Below, piece after piece: positions 1-5,864 of a stretch of 64,000 nt of DNA. The notes beneath the pieces are model-generated. The model was given only the letters and a program-made list of their open reading frames with translations, was not told where the DNA came from and searched no databases. The DNA comes from a virus. Every line of letters starts with the position of its first letter. The stretch's first letter is position 1. The DNA lies in IMG/VR virus record IMGVR_UViG_3300046782_000218, positions 25,119-89,118 of that record. One strand, written 5' to 3'. Made by a program: the position numbers and the translations under genes.

Positions 1-233
1 GGCCGATCTACCCTGACGGCATCTTCCTGACGACTGTAACCCCAACCGGCCCTTCGAAAATGTCTCATCGCGAGATCTATCACCTTGGACTCCAAGGACG
101 ATATCAGCACGCCGTTGAGGGTGTACCTGACGCCGATACACACGACAACCGACCGGCCGAACACCGCCTCTACCTCCTGGAACACCTTGGACAACACTGG
201 GGCAGACTCGATGATGGAACGAGAGTACGTCAT
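1..233 (-). CDS. Hypothetical protein, 3' end cut by window edge
   Basis: An open frame of at least 77 codons starts at the ATG at 231-233 and runs off the left edge without a stop. It begins MTYSRSIIES and contains a short hydrophobic stretch (VVVCIGVRY). I do not recognise a family. The start is set by the upstream promoter: the -10 box TTTACT ends six bases before the ATG, so the message is probably leaderless. Only the amino-terminal part is visible. Confidence 0.6.
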   Translation of the reverse strand, partial: MTYSRSIIESAPVLSKVFQEVEAVFGRSVVVCIGVRYTLNGVLISSLESKVIDLAMRHFRRAGWGYSRQEDAVRVDR

Positions 234-239
234 GCCCTT

Positions 240-269
240 AGTAAAACACTCCTGTTGCGCAGCCGTCAA
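240..269 (-). promoter_or_regulatory. Promoter, TTGACG-18-TTTACT
   Basis: The -35 box TTGACG lies at 264-269 and the -10 box TTTACT at 240-245, with an 18 bp spacer. It matches the promoter family seen across the window. Transcription should start at or next to the ATG at 233. Confidence 0.6.
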
Positions 270-536
270 TTACCCTGTTCGCTCGGGCCAATGCCAGGTC
301 CGGCTCTGCTTGGTGACCTCGTCGTGACACACCGCGCGTAGGCTTACGCACTTGGTCGGCAGCATCACGTGCAACGCCACCCACTCGGACCCCTCGACGC
401 TTGGAATGATCTCTTCGTCGGGAAGGAAATTACCCTCTTCCCAAATTCGAGTGATCACTGCGGCTCGGCAGTGCGTTTCTCTGACCTGAATGTCGGTGTC
501 CACAAAGTGGACCATGCGGCCTACGCTCGGTGTCAT
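270..536 (-). CDS. Hypothetical actinophage protein
   Basis: This encodes 88 residues with MVHFVD near the start, then a CRAAVITRIW segment, and a histidine/cysteine-containing tail. The pattern resembles small actinophage proteins of unknown function. The start chosen is the ATG at 536, whose first bases overlap the stop of the upstream gene (ATGA), which implies translational coupling. An in-frame ATG three codons upstream is less likely. No function can be assigned. Confidence 0.7.
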   Translation of the reverse strand: MTPSVGRMVHFVDTDIQVRETHCRAAVITRIWEEGNFLPDEEIIPSVEGSEWVALHVMLPTKCVSLRAVCHDEVTKQSRTWHWPERTG

Positions 537-754
537 CGGTTCCACATTCCCGAAGCGATCTCGATGGCCAGGTCGTACAGCATTTTGCGCTCCACCTCGG
601 CGTCGTACCGATCCTTCTTTTCCTTGTCATTCATGTCCGGACTCATCTCCTGGCACCTGAACCAGAAGTCAAGCGTCGTCTCCCAGCAGTCCAGTTCCAT
701 GGGGTGGTAGTCTCCGTGCAGGAGGCAATACCCCGTCGCGGTGTCGGTCTTCAT
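533..754 (-). CDS. Hypothetical small protein
   Basis: This 73-residue acidic protein contains CLLHGDYHPMELDCWE, with two Cys and two His close together near the amino end, and a charged helical carboxy half. A metal site is possible but not shown. It starts three bases after the stop of the upstream coiled-coil gene and overlaps the next gene by four bases, so it belongs to a tightly packed cluster of small genes. I do not recognise the family. Confidence 0.7.
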   Translation of the reverse strand: MKTDTATGYCLLHGDYHPMELDCWETTLDFWFRCQEMSPDMNDKEKKDRYDAEVERKMLYDLAIEIASGMWNR

Positions 755-757
755 AGT

Positions 758-1129
758 TCATTCCTCGTCGTGCTCAGTGACGGCTCTGCGCAGTATGTCC
801 TGACAGTGGGTGGTGGCCGTGCGGATCTCCAGGATATCAGCCCGCTCGTTCCAGTACTTAACCCGCTCCGCCAATTCTTCAAACAAGCCCCGACGTTTCT
901 TTGCCCACTGCGTCAGGCGCCGGTTTTGACTTTCCAGGTCGGATACCCGACTTTCCAGCTGCGCTAGTTGTTCCAGCCCCAGCCTAAGCCGAGTGGCCTC
1001 GTAGCTACTGAGCTTGTCCCGTTCTGCTCGGTCGGCCAGCGCCCTCATTTGCTCCATGGTTACCGGCACGTTTTCCCGTGCGCTTGGCTCTTCCCAACCA
1101 TCCGCCCACGGCCTAGCCTTCTTGGGCAC
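758..1129 (-). CDS. Coiled-coil hypothetical protein
   Basis: This 123-residue protein is highly charged and mostly helical. Residues about 25-75 show heptad-like spacing of leucines (LGLEQLAQLESRVSDLES), typical of a coiled coil. It starts at a GTG with the ribosome site AAGGAGG eight bases upstream, and its first codons overlap the 3' end of the DUF4031 gene. Oligomerisation is likely. The biochemical role is unknown. Confidence 0.7.
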   Translation of the reverse strand: MPKKARPWADGWEEPSARENVPVTMEQMRALADRAERDKLSSYEATRLRLGLEQLAQLESRVSDLESQNRRLTQWAKKRRGLFEELAERVKYWNERADILEIRTATTHCQDILRRAVTEHDEE

Positions 1130-1412
1130 CGAGCGCCTCCTTGCGACGCTTGCTGATGATCTCGCCCATCTTGTGCATGTCCACCGGGACGGCCCCCGAC
1201 CGTATTGCCAAAACGCGTTTGGTCGGTACGATGTCGTAGTGCCAGGTGACGCCGTCCTTGTTCTGGAACCATGACCGCTTAAGCCCGATCAACTCGGCCA
1301 TTTCGTGCAGCTCGTCCATAGTGTCAGCGGTCATGTGACACCATTTGGCGTGACCCAACAGCTGTTTGACCGTGTCCCCGTAGTCCACGATTTCGTCAAC
1401 GTATACCACCAT
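1113..1412 (-). CDS. DUF4031 domain protein
   Basis: The start MVVYVDE, the core WCHMTADTMDELHEMA and the tail PTKRVLAIRSGAV match DUF4031, a short family common in actinobacteria and their phages. Its biochemical function is unknown to me. The protein is about 99 residues, the usual family length. The start was placed at the ATG at 1412 because GGAGG precedes it. A longer frame upstream reads through an intergenic hairpin and is rejected. It leads a four-gene cluster of small overlapping genes. Confidence 0.85.
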   Translation of the reverse strand: MVVYVDEIVDYGDTVKQLLGHAKWCHMTADTMDELHEMAELIGLKRSWFQNKDGVTWHYDIVPTKRVLAIRSGAVPVDMHKMGEIISKRRKEALGAQEG

Positions 1413-1431
1413 GTTGATGCCTCCAAACACG

Positions 1432-1475
1432 GCCGTGGCCGCCGTCTCCGGGGGGAAGAGAGCGGCGGCCACGGC
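1432..1475 (-). terminator. 13-bp inverted repeat after the DUF669 gene
   Basis: Arms at 1432-1444 and 1463-1475 are perfectly complementary (GCCGTGGCCGCCG). On the minus strand the hairpin sits between the stop at 1495 and the DUF4031 ribosome site and is followed by TGTTTGG. A weak intrinsic terminator or processing hairpin is likely. Confidence 0.55.
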
Positions 1476-1494
1476 GTCAAGGGGTGGTGGAACC

Positions 1495-2004
1495 TCAGAA
1501 AAGCGGTTCCTCGGTCGAGCCGCCGGTCACGGTGTCGGCACCGGGAGCCTCAGCGGGGTCGATCTTGCGCGGGCTGACGCCCAGGGTCTTGAGGGTCTCG
1601 TCGTCCGTGCCGGTCGGGCCGTCCTTGGGCAGCAGGCTCTCCAGGTTGTTGGACAGCTCGCCCATCCGGGCACCCTGGCCGATGATCTGGTGGCCGACGA
1701 CGCCCCGGACCTGACGGCCGATCAGGTCGTCGGTGTTCGTGGTGGTCGGGACCTCGAAGGCCGCGAAAACGGACTTGAGCCGGAAGAACGCGGCCTCGCT
1801 GAGCGAGGTGTTCTCGTAGAACCGGCGACCGGCGTTCTTCTGGCCCTCGGGGACGTCGAACCTCCACGACCAGTACGGCCCCTTCTGGCCCTCCTTGACG
1901 GTGACCTCGACGAGCTGCAGGAGATAGACCCCCGGGTCGAGGAGGGCGAACCCGTCCTCGGCGTTGTTGACCTTCTCGGCGATGGTTTCGTTGAGCTGAG
2001 GCAT
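1495..2004 (-). CDS. DUF669-like protein, candidate single-strand DNA-binding/recombination accessory
   Basis: This encodes 169 residues. The order GVYLLQLVEVTVKEGQKG, then WSWRFDVPEG, GRRFYENTSLSEAAFFRLK and DLIGRQVRGVVG matches DUF669, a phage family found beside Sak4/ERF-type recombination genes. It is probably an OB-fold-like single-strand binding protein. The start is the ATG at 2004 (MPQLNETIAEK), which has GGGAGCG upstream. The frame is open further, but that part overlaps the promoter at 2087-2116. It lies directly downstream of the Sak4-like ATPase gene, which supports a role in recombination or replication. Confidence 0.8.
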   Translation of the reverse strand: MPQLNETIAEKVNNAEDGFALLDPGVYLLQLVEVTVKEGQKGPYWSWRFDVPEGQKNAGRRFYENTSLSEAAFFRLKSVFAAFEVPTTTNTDDLIGRQVRGVVGHQIIGQGARMGELSNNLESLLPKDGPTGTDDETLKTLGVSPRKIDPAEAPGADTVTGGSTEEPLF

Positions 2005-2086
2005 TGACTGCGCTCCCTGATGTGTGCTAAACTTGGCTTGACGGATGTTTTCTGCCCGACTGTCCCCGGGCCGGGGTTGTTCTACC

Positions 2087-2116
2087 ATCCTACCATGCCG
2101 TGTGTTCTGTGCACAA
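2087..2116 (-). promoter_or_regulatory. Promoter, TTGTGC-18-TAGGAT
   Basis: The -35 box TTGTGC is at 2111-2116 and the -10 box TAGGAT at 2087-2092, with an 18 bp spacer. It drives the DUF669 gene separately from the Sak4-like gene. Confidence 0.7.
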
Positions 2117-2133
2117 TTACTGCACGTTACCGG

Positions 2134-2988
2134 TTAGGTAGAAGAGATCGCCGCGTTGGCGTTGGTACGAGCGCGGTAGGCTTCCTGGTACGGGTCCCCG
2201 GGAACGTCGCCGTCCTCGTTGACGTACTGCACGACCCTGTCGAACGTGGGGTTGACGAACGTGGACGGGAACACCCCGTACCGGTCCTTGCCACGGAATC
2301 GACCGGTGGGCACGGTGCTGGCCACGAACCTGGACAGGTCGCCGTCCTCGGTGTCCTCCTGACGGGTGCAGAACACCGCGTCGACGTAACCGATCAGGTC
2401 GGTGGAGAACGCCGGAGTAAGCGCCGGTCGGTAGAACACGCCGCCCGCGTCGTTGTCGACTTCCCGCTTGTCCAGGCAGACGAACGCCACATGGCACGGA
2501 AGGTCACGGAGACGACGGGCGACCCGTCGACACATCTCCGTCATCTTGCCCTGCTCCTTGATGTCCACCTCGAACGGGTCCACGATCATGGTAGCCGCTC
2601 GCTTGGCGTTGCGCGTGTCCACGATGTCTTCGATGAACCGCTTCTGCAGCTCGGTGAACGAGTCGATGATGATGCCGACCAGCCGGTCCGCCGGATCGAG
2701 GTCGCCAGCCGCCAACTGCTCGGCTTCCTTGATCAGCTTGGCTTCCATCTGACCGGTGAGCTTGTTCATGGCGTCGAAGTTGGAAACCGGGTACGGGTGG
2801 ATGTTCTCCACCGGTACGCCCATTCGCCGCAGGGGCCTCTTCTTGAGACCCGACTCGCAGTCGATGGCAACCACGTGGCCGCTCAGCTTGGCCATGTGAG
2901 CCGCATCGGTGCTCTTACCGGAACCGCCAGGCCCGAAATACAGGGCGTTGACGTATTCCTCCGTATCCGCCAGAGACGGAAGTGCCAT
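2134..2988 (-). CDS. Sak4-like RecA-fold ATPase (AAA_24 type), phage recombination
   Basis: This 284-residue protein begins MALPSLADTEEYVNALYF, followed by Walker A GPGGSGKST at about residue 19. A Walker B-like strand LVGIIIDSFTEL lies near residue 115, and HVAFVCLDKREVDN further on. This is the compact RecA-like fold of Sak4 single-strand annealing/recombination ATPases. The start is the ATG at 2988, eight bases after AAGGAGA. A longer frame upstream runs through a tRNA-like gene and is not coding. With the DUF669 and Cas4/RecB genes it forms the recombination part of the genome. Confidence 0.85.
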   Translation of the reverse strand: MALPSLADTEEYVNALYFGPGGSGKSTDAAHMAKLSGHVVAIDCESGLKKRPLRRMGVPVENIHPYPVSNFDAMNKLTGQMEAKLIKEAEQLAAGDLDPADRLVGIIIDSFTELQKRFIEDIVDTRNAKRAATMIVDPFEVDIKEQGKMTEMCRRVARRLRDLPCHVAFVCLDKREVDNDAGGVFYRPALTPAFSTDLIGYVDAVFCTRQEDTEDGDLSRFVASTVPTGRFRGKDRYGVFPSTFVNPTFDRVVQYVNEDGDVPGDPYQEAYRARTNANAAISST

Positions 2989-3106
2989 TGTTTGATTCTC
3001 CTTCATCCTGCAAGACACCGGTATTTCTACCGGCCGCGTGCGGTAAGGGAACGTCGAATCCCTACCCAAGTGTACTAGCCTGGGTGCGAACCTGCTACCG
3101 CCGTTC

Positions 3107-3125
3107 CGACCCCTGATCAGGGGGT
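3107..3125. repeat. Near-perfect palindrome GACCCC-TGATCA-GGGGGTC
   Basis: A short inverted repeat lies between the tRNA-like gene at 3156 and the Sak4-like gene. It could be an operator, a weak terminator for the tRNA transcript or a processing hairpin. No T run follows on either strand. Confidence 0.4.
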
Positions 3126-3155
3126 CAGTCCAAGAGACCTCTGCAGCGGTCTCCG

Positions 3156-3220
3156 TGGTGTGGACGGGATTCGAACCCGCGCCTCCGATGCCTCGGTGCT
3201 CTGCCATTGAGCTACACACC
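3156..3220 (-). tRNA. tRNA-like gene with aberrant anticodon arm
   Basis: The T arm (GCGGG-TTCGAAT-CCCGT), the D arm (GCTC...GAGC) and a 6-7 bp acceptor stem (GGTGTG with CACACC, discriminator A) are clear. Between the D and T stems there are only about 17 nt, against the usual 22-23, and they fold as CCGA-GGCA-TCGG. A normal 5 bp/7 nt anticodon loop cannot be drawn, so no amino acid is assigned. The gene is about 65 nt long. It may be a degenerate tRNA or a tRNA mimic. Confidence 0.55.
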
Positions 3221-3355
3221 CGTCAAGTGCCCTCGACGTTTACCATTTCCTGCTGGTTAGGCTAGGAAACTTTGACGACCGGTAGAGATGAACACCAACT
3301 CCGTCGAGTGGGGATCGATTAGGAGACTTTTACAGTGCCACCTCTACCAGCGCCG

Positions 3356-3431
3356 TGGACAGGTGAGGACTTGAACCTCGTCGGCCCGATCGCCAGCTCC
3401 CGTGTTTGCAACACGTCGACTGAGACCGTCC
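3356..3431 (-). tRNA. Candidate tRNA-Cys(GCA), unusual D and variable regions
   Basis: The loop TTGCAAA closed by CGTG/CACG gives anticodon GCA. A T arm (CGAGG-TTCAAGT-CCTCA) and a pairable acceptor (GGACGGT with CCTGTCC, then A) are present. Only eight nucleotides lie between acceptor and anticodon stem, so a D arm is missing, and the variable region is about 19 nt. It is either an atypical tRNA or a fragment with different true ends. Confidence 0.45.
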
Positions 3432-3483
3432 TTTGCCTGATGGCCCGACCTACTGGGCCCTGCCCTTGATTGAGTTGTTTTGA

Positions 3484-3531
3484 CGTGGCGGCTCCGGTGT
3501 CGTACCGACTTTGACGTCGGGCCGGAGCCGC
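3484..3531 (-). repeat. Long hairpin, 11-bp arms GGCGGCTCCGG/CCGGAGCCGCC
   Basis: A perfect outer stem encloses a second small stem (CCGAC...GTCGG). It sits between two tRNA-like genes and has no T run on the minus strand. It may be a processing signal or a structured RNA rather than a terminator. Confidence 0.5.
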
Positions 3532-3612
3532 CATCGGGCGACTTTCTTGCACCACCCGGCAAGGCCAATCCGGGTCCCGGGGCCGGTCTGCCTAAACAAA
3601 CCACCCGGTGCG

Positions 3613-3679
3613 TGATGTGAACGGGATTCGAACCCGCATCCCCGATGCCTCGGTGCTCTTGCCGTTGAGCTATCACATC
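3613..3679 (-). tRNA. tRNA-like gene with the same shortened anticodon region
   Basis: A seven-pair acceptor GATGTGA/TCACATC with discriminator A, the D arm GCTC...GAGC and the T arm GCGGG-TTCGAAT-CCCGT are intact. The segment between D and T arms is again only 17 nt and reads CCGAGGCATCGG, identical to the first tRNA-like gene. Total length is 67 nt. The anticodon cannot be assigned by normal rules. Confidence 0.55.
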
Positions 3680-3733
3680 GGCCGGATGCCTCCGGCTTTT
3701 ACCATGCCCGCGTGTTAGGCTGGGCAGTCTGTG

Positions 3734-3850
3734 TCAGTGCGGGTGGCCGTCCTCGCGGGCGGGCTGGTCCTCCCACTGCGGCGGGGCCTCGTCGTCGGTC
3801 TCCTCGTGCTCGTCGCCCTTGACGATGCTGCCGGTGATCTTGAGCTTCAT
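3734..3850 (-). CDS. Small acidic protein, 38 residues
   Basis: This small frame starts MKLKITGSIVKGDEHEE and ends EDGHPH. It is rich in acidic residues and has several histidines near the carboxy end. Support comes from its context: a promoter at 3896-3925, a GGGGT motif before the ATG and a stop close to the next tRNA-like gene. A frame in another phase over the same bases is arginine/proline-rich and looks like a shadow. No family is recognised. Confidence 0.55.
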   Translation of the reverse strand: MKLKITGSIVKGDEHEETDDEAPPQWEDQPAREDGHPH

Positions 3851-3895
3851 CGACTACCCCAATTCCCGAGGACCCTGTGCCCTCGTTCTGCGCCC

Positions 3896-3925
3896 ATTCT
3901 ATCATGGGAGGGGTTGCTCTGTCTA
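3896..3925 (-). promoter_or_regulatory. Promoter, TAGACA-18-TAGAAT
   Basis: The -10 box TAGAAT is at 3896-3901 and the -35 box TAGACA at 3920-3925. It serves the small gene at 3734-3850. Confidence 0.6.
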
Positions 3926-3934
3926 CCCCTGCTG

Positions 3935-4189
3935 TCAGCCGGTCTTGGTGAGCGTCTTGCCCACCTCAGGCGCGGTCTCCAGCGCCTTGCGGATCGCGGC
4001 CTCGCGCCGCTTGGTCACCGCGATGTTCCAGCGCGCCGAGTAGATATTGACGCACTTCGAGCAGTTGTCCGGGCTGTGCCGGTCACCGCAAACGCGCTTC
4101 TTCCACGCCTTGCCGTTCCGGCGGTTGGAGTTGCTACCGGTCTCGACCAGCTTCTTCGCGGGTGCGGCCTTCTGCAGCGAATTCGCCAT
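3935..4189 (-). CDS. Small basic cysteine-containing protein
   Basis: This 84-residue protein is strongly basic (KAWKKRV, TKRREAAIRK). Its central segment has three cysteines (CGDRHSPDNCSKC), which could hold zinc. Nucleic-acid binding is plausible from charge alone. The start at 4189 has GAGGGG upstream and its own promoter at 4221-4250. It sits inside the tRNA cluster. No known family is recognised. Confidence 0.7.
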   Translation of the reverse strand: MANSLQKAAPAKKLVETGSNSNRRNGKAWKKRVCGDRHSPDNCSKCVNIYSARWNIAVTKRREAAIRKALETAPEVGKTLTKTG

Positions 4190-4220
4190 TGCTAATCCCC
4201 TCGTCGTGTCCTGTGCCCCT

Positions 4221-4250
4221 ATTGTACCACGGGGGGTGTTGTGCTGTCTA
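4221..4250 (-). promoter_or_regulatory. Promoter, TAGACA-18-TACAAT
   Basis: The -10 box TACAAT is at 4221-4226 and the -35 box TAGACA at 4245-4250, the same -35 variant as the neighbouring promoter at 3896-3925. Confidence 0.65.
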
Positions 4251-4253
4251 GTG

Positions 4254-4333
4254 TGGACTCGACAGGATTCGAACCTGCAACCGCCGAGGTGGTGCCTCGG
4301 TCAACCAGCGTCTACCAATTCCGCCACGAGTCC
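4254..4333 (-). tRNA. Class II tRNA-like gene (Leu-type body)
   Basis: The acceptor GGACTCG/CGAGTCC with discriminator A, the D-arm text GGCGGAATTGGTAGACGC typical of leucine tRNAs, and the T arm GCAGG-TTCGAAT-CCTGT are clear; total length is 80 nt. The part between D and T arms contains a hairpin CCGAGG-CACCA-CCTCGG, which looks like a variable arm. Only about seven nucleotides then remain where the anticodon arm should be. Confidence 0.6.
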
Positions 4334-4369
4334 CGCTATTAAATTATGCCTTTGTGTAGTTGGTTTACC

Positions 4370-4414
4370 GGTCCACCGAGCACCACCGTCCCCACGTAAA
4401 ATGCTCGGTGGACC
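4370..4414. repeat. Hairpin with 13-bp perfect arms
   Basis: Arms GGTCCACCGAGCA at 4370-4382 and its complement at 4402-4414 enclose a 19-nt loop. It lies between two tRNA-like genes and has no following T run. A second, smaller inverted repeat (CCTCGGG...CCCGAGG) follows at 4418-4445. Confidence 0.55.
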
Positions 4415-4520
4415 AGACCTCGGGCAGGGACCCCGTTACCCGAGGGGCGGGAGTCACTCGACGGGGGGGACGAGATCTTCCCTGCTAGTGGACGGTGGCG
4501 CGCACAACCGGGGGTCTGCG

Positions 4521-4620
4521 TGGTCGTATCAGGAATCGAACCTGCATTGCCCTACGCTGGTCCTTCAACGATTTCCCGGGTTAGTTGGGCTCGGGTGGCT
4601 TACCATTAGCCGAAACGACC
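4521..4620 (-). tRNA. tRNA-like gene with expanded middle region
   Basis: The acceptor GGTCGT.../...ACGACC with discriminator A, the D arm GGCTAATGGTAAGCC and the T arm GCAGG-TTCGATT-CCTGA are visible. About 50 nt separate D and T arms, roughly twice the normal length, and no standard anticodon stem-loop is obvious. An intron, an unusually long variable arm or decay would each fit. Confidence 0.5.
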
Positions 4621-4637
4621 TCGGTATTTAATTAGCT

Positions 4638-4688
4638 CCGGTCCTGCCTCAAGGGAGAACGGACGGAAAACCCTTGAGGCAGGACCGG
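4638..4688. repeat. Hairpin with 18-bp perfect arms
   Basis: Positions 4638-4655 and 4671-4688 are perfectly complementary, with a 15-nt loop. This is the longest perfect inverted repeat I found in the window. It lies between two tRNA-like genes. On the minus strand the next bases are AGCTAATTAAAT, which gives only a weak terminator-like tail. Confidence 0.65.
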
Positions 4689-4755
4689 ACCGGCTGCTCG
4701 CGGTTTGGTAGCCAGAGACTTGCCCTACCGCGAACTCAGGGGCACCGAACCCCAG

Positions 4756-4880
4756 TGGCGGCCAGAGGAATCGAACCTCCACTTGAGACCCCAACGGGGA
4801 GAGAGTCTCGTGATCTCGATGCTGGCGTTTCAGGTGGGGTTCAGGGGGCCCCAACGCCTTGATCGAACCAGACAACCGCC
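4756..4880 (-). tRNA. Class II tRNA-like gene (Ser-type), overlong
   Basis: The acceptor GGCGGTT pairs with GGCCGCC (two G-U pairs), discriminator A. The T arm is GGAGG-TTCGATT-CCTCT, and a GAGAC...GTCTC hairpin resembles a serine variable arm. A stem TGGGG/CCCCA encloses a nine-base loop with TGA. The whole is 125 nt, about 35 nt longer than a normal class II tRNA, so it carries an insertion or the ends are misjudged. Confidence 0.45.
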
Positions 4881-4894
4881 TTGCTTTTCGGAAA

Positions 4895-4938
4895 ACCGGC
4901 CGGAACGCCATCATCGCCGTTCGAAACGTCCGGCCGGT
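4895..4938 (-). terminator. 10-bp inverted repeat followed by TTTT
   Basis: Arms ACCGGCCGGA and TCCGGCCGGT lie at 4895-4904 and 4929-4938. On the minus strand the hairpin ends in GGTTTTCC. It follows the gene that stops at 4955 and precedes the tRNA-like gene at 4880, so an intrinsic terminator is the simplest reading. Confidence 0.55.
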
Positions 4939-4954
4939 CCCCCTTCGCACCCTT

Positions 4955-5269
4955 CTAGGGTACCATACCGTTTGCCTGGCTGTCAATCCCTCCGGGACGC
5001 CAGCCGCGCACCTCCTTGGCAGCAGCTCTCCAACCGTCCTGCCACTCGCCGTATCCATCCTGGTTGAACCGACTGAACAGCATCTCGGCCGCTCCGTCCA
5101 CCGCCTCGGCCTGCCCGCTGGCGAAAGCCCGGTTCAGTTCCTCCGCCACCGCCTCAGCGATACGCTTGGTCTTGAACTGCAGAACCGAGATCTTAACGGT
5201 CTTGCCGTTCTCGTCCACAATGTCTATGGGGTGGGTTGCCCCACGAGCATTGACCTGATACTGTCTCAC
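4955..5269 (-). CDS. Hypothetical protein, 104 residues
   Basis: The start is the GTG at 5269, eight bases after GGAGG; the frame is open further upstream but crosses a promoter. The protein begins MRQYQVNARGATHPIDIVD, with a lysine-rich strand (KTVKISVLQFKTKRIAE) and a helical segment EAVAEELNRAF, and ends SQANGMVP. It has one promoter (5304-5333) and a terminator at 4895-4938, so it is a self-contained cassette. No family is recognised. Confidence 0.7.
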   Translation of the reverse strand: MRQYQVNARGATHPIDIVDENGKTVKISVLQFKTKRIAEAVAEELNRAFASGQAEAVDGAAEMLFSRFNQDGYGEWQDGWRAAAKEVRGWRPGGIDSQANGMVP

Positions 5270-5303
5270 TCGCTCATCCTCCGGTCTGTCCGTTCTGTGC
5301 CCT

Positions 5304-5333
5304 ATTGTACCATGCGGGTTGTCCCGGCAGCAA
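5304..5333 (-). promoter_or_regulatory. Promoter, TTGCTG-18-TACAAT
   Basis: The -10 box TACAAT is at 5304-5309 and the -35 box TTGCTG at 5328-5333. It reads into the gene starting at 5269. Confidence 0.7.
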
Positions 5334-5343
5334 GTAGGGCGGA

Positions 5344-5844
5344 TCAAGACGCGAGAGCCCAGGCTTCGTTGTCGGGAACTGCCCACACCGGATACCGGCC
5401 TCGCCGATAAATCAGGGTGGGCACACCGGATTTGACCGATCGGTGAATGCAGTCCCAGGTACCGTTGGAATGCTCCTGCCACACAAACCCAAGCGTGGCG
5501 AGGGGATGCTCGTCAACCATCCGCTGGTTGCGGTAGTTACCTTGAGCAGGACAGAAGTCGGACACACCGTTCCAACGGCGGTGCCTCGGGGTGCAGGTCG
5601 GCAAGCACGGGTCCGACCACCGAGCCTCTACTCGCTTGACCCGAACGCCTTCGTAGTACCGGTTCACCGCCCAGCCGTCCGCCAAGTTGTCGGCTCCGCT
5701 ACGGTTCTTCCCGTGCATCACCGTCATTAACGTGAACGGACCAGCCACTACCAGCGAGCAGTACGCTTCCCACAACGCGTTGTCCAACATGCCAGGGTCA
5801 GCCCACGTCCTGCTGCCGGTAACCAGTATTAGTGCTTCGCTCAC
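5344..5844 (-). CDS. SLOG-fold protein (DUF2493/YspA-type)
   Basis: This 166-residue protein begins LILVTGSRTWAD, the glycine/serine-rich loop after the first strand of DUF2493 (SLOG, DprA/LOG-like Rossmann) proteins. MTVMHGKNRSGADNLADGWA follows, corresponding to the second nucleotide-binding segment. SLOG domains bind or process nucleotide-derived ligands. In phages their role is unclear and may relate to nucleotide signals or defence. It starts at GTG with GAGGGGG upstream and lies 20 bases after the nuclease gene. Confidence 0.8.
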   Translation of the reverse strand: MSEALILVTGSRTWADPGMLDNALWEAYCSLVVAGPFTLMTVMHGKNRSGADNLADGWAVNRYYEGVRVKRVEARWSDPCLPTCTPRHRRWNGVSDFCPAQGNYRNQRMVDEHPLATLGFVWQEHSNGTWDCIHRSVKSGVPTLIYRRGRYPVWAVPDNEAWALAS

Positions 5845-5864
5845 GGTTCAGACCCCCTCACGGG

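Noticed and set aside
2020-3078. A 352-codon open frame on the plus strand
   Set aside because: It lies exactly opposite the Sak4-like gene, has no family signature, and is rich in Arg/Val/His/Gly, as expected of a reverse-complement shadow of a GC-rich gene.
3281-3348. Possible extra tRNA closed by GGTAGAG/CTCTACC
   Set aside because: The seven-pair closing stem is present, but there is no recognisable T loop and no discriminator, so a tRNA cannot be supported.
4955-4975. GGTATGGTACCCTAG as a promoter -10 region
   Set aside because: These bases encode the last codons and stop of the gene ending at 4955 (Met-Val-Pro-stop), and no matching -35 box follows.
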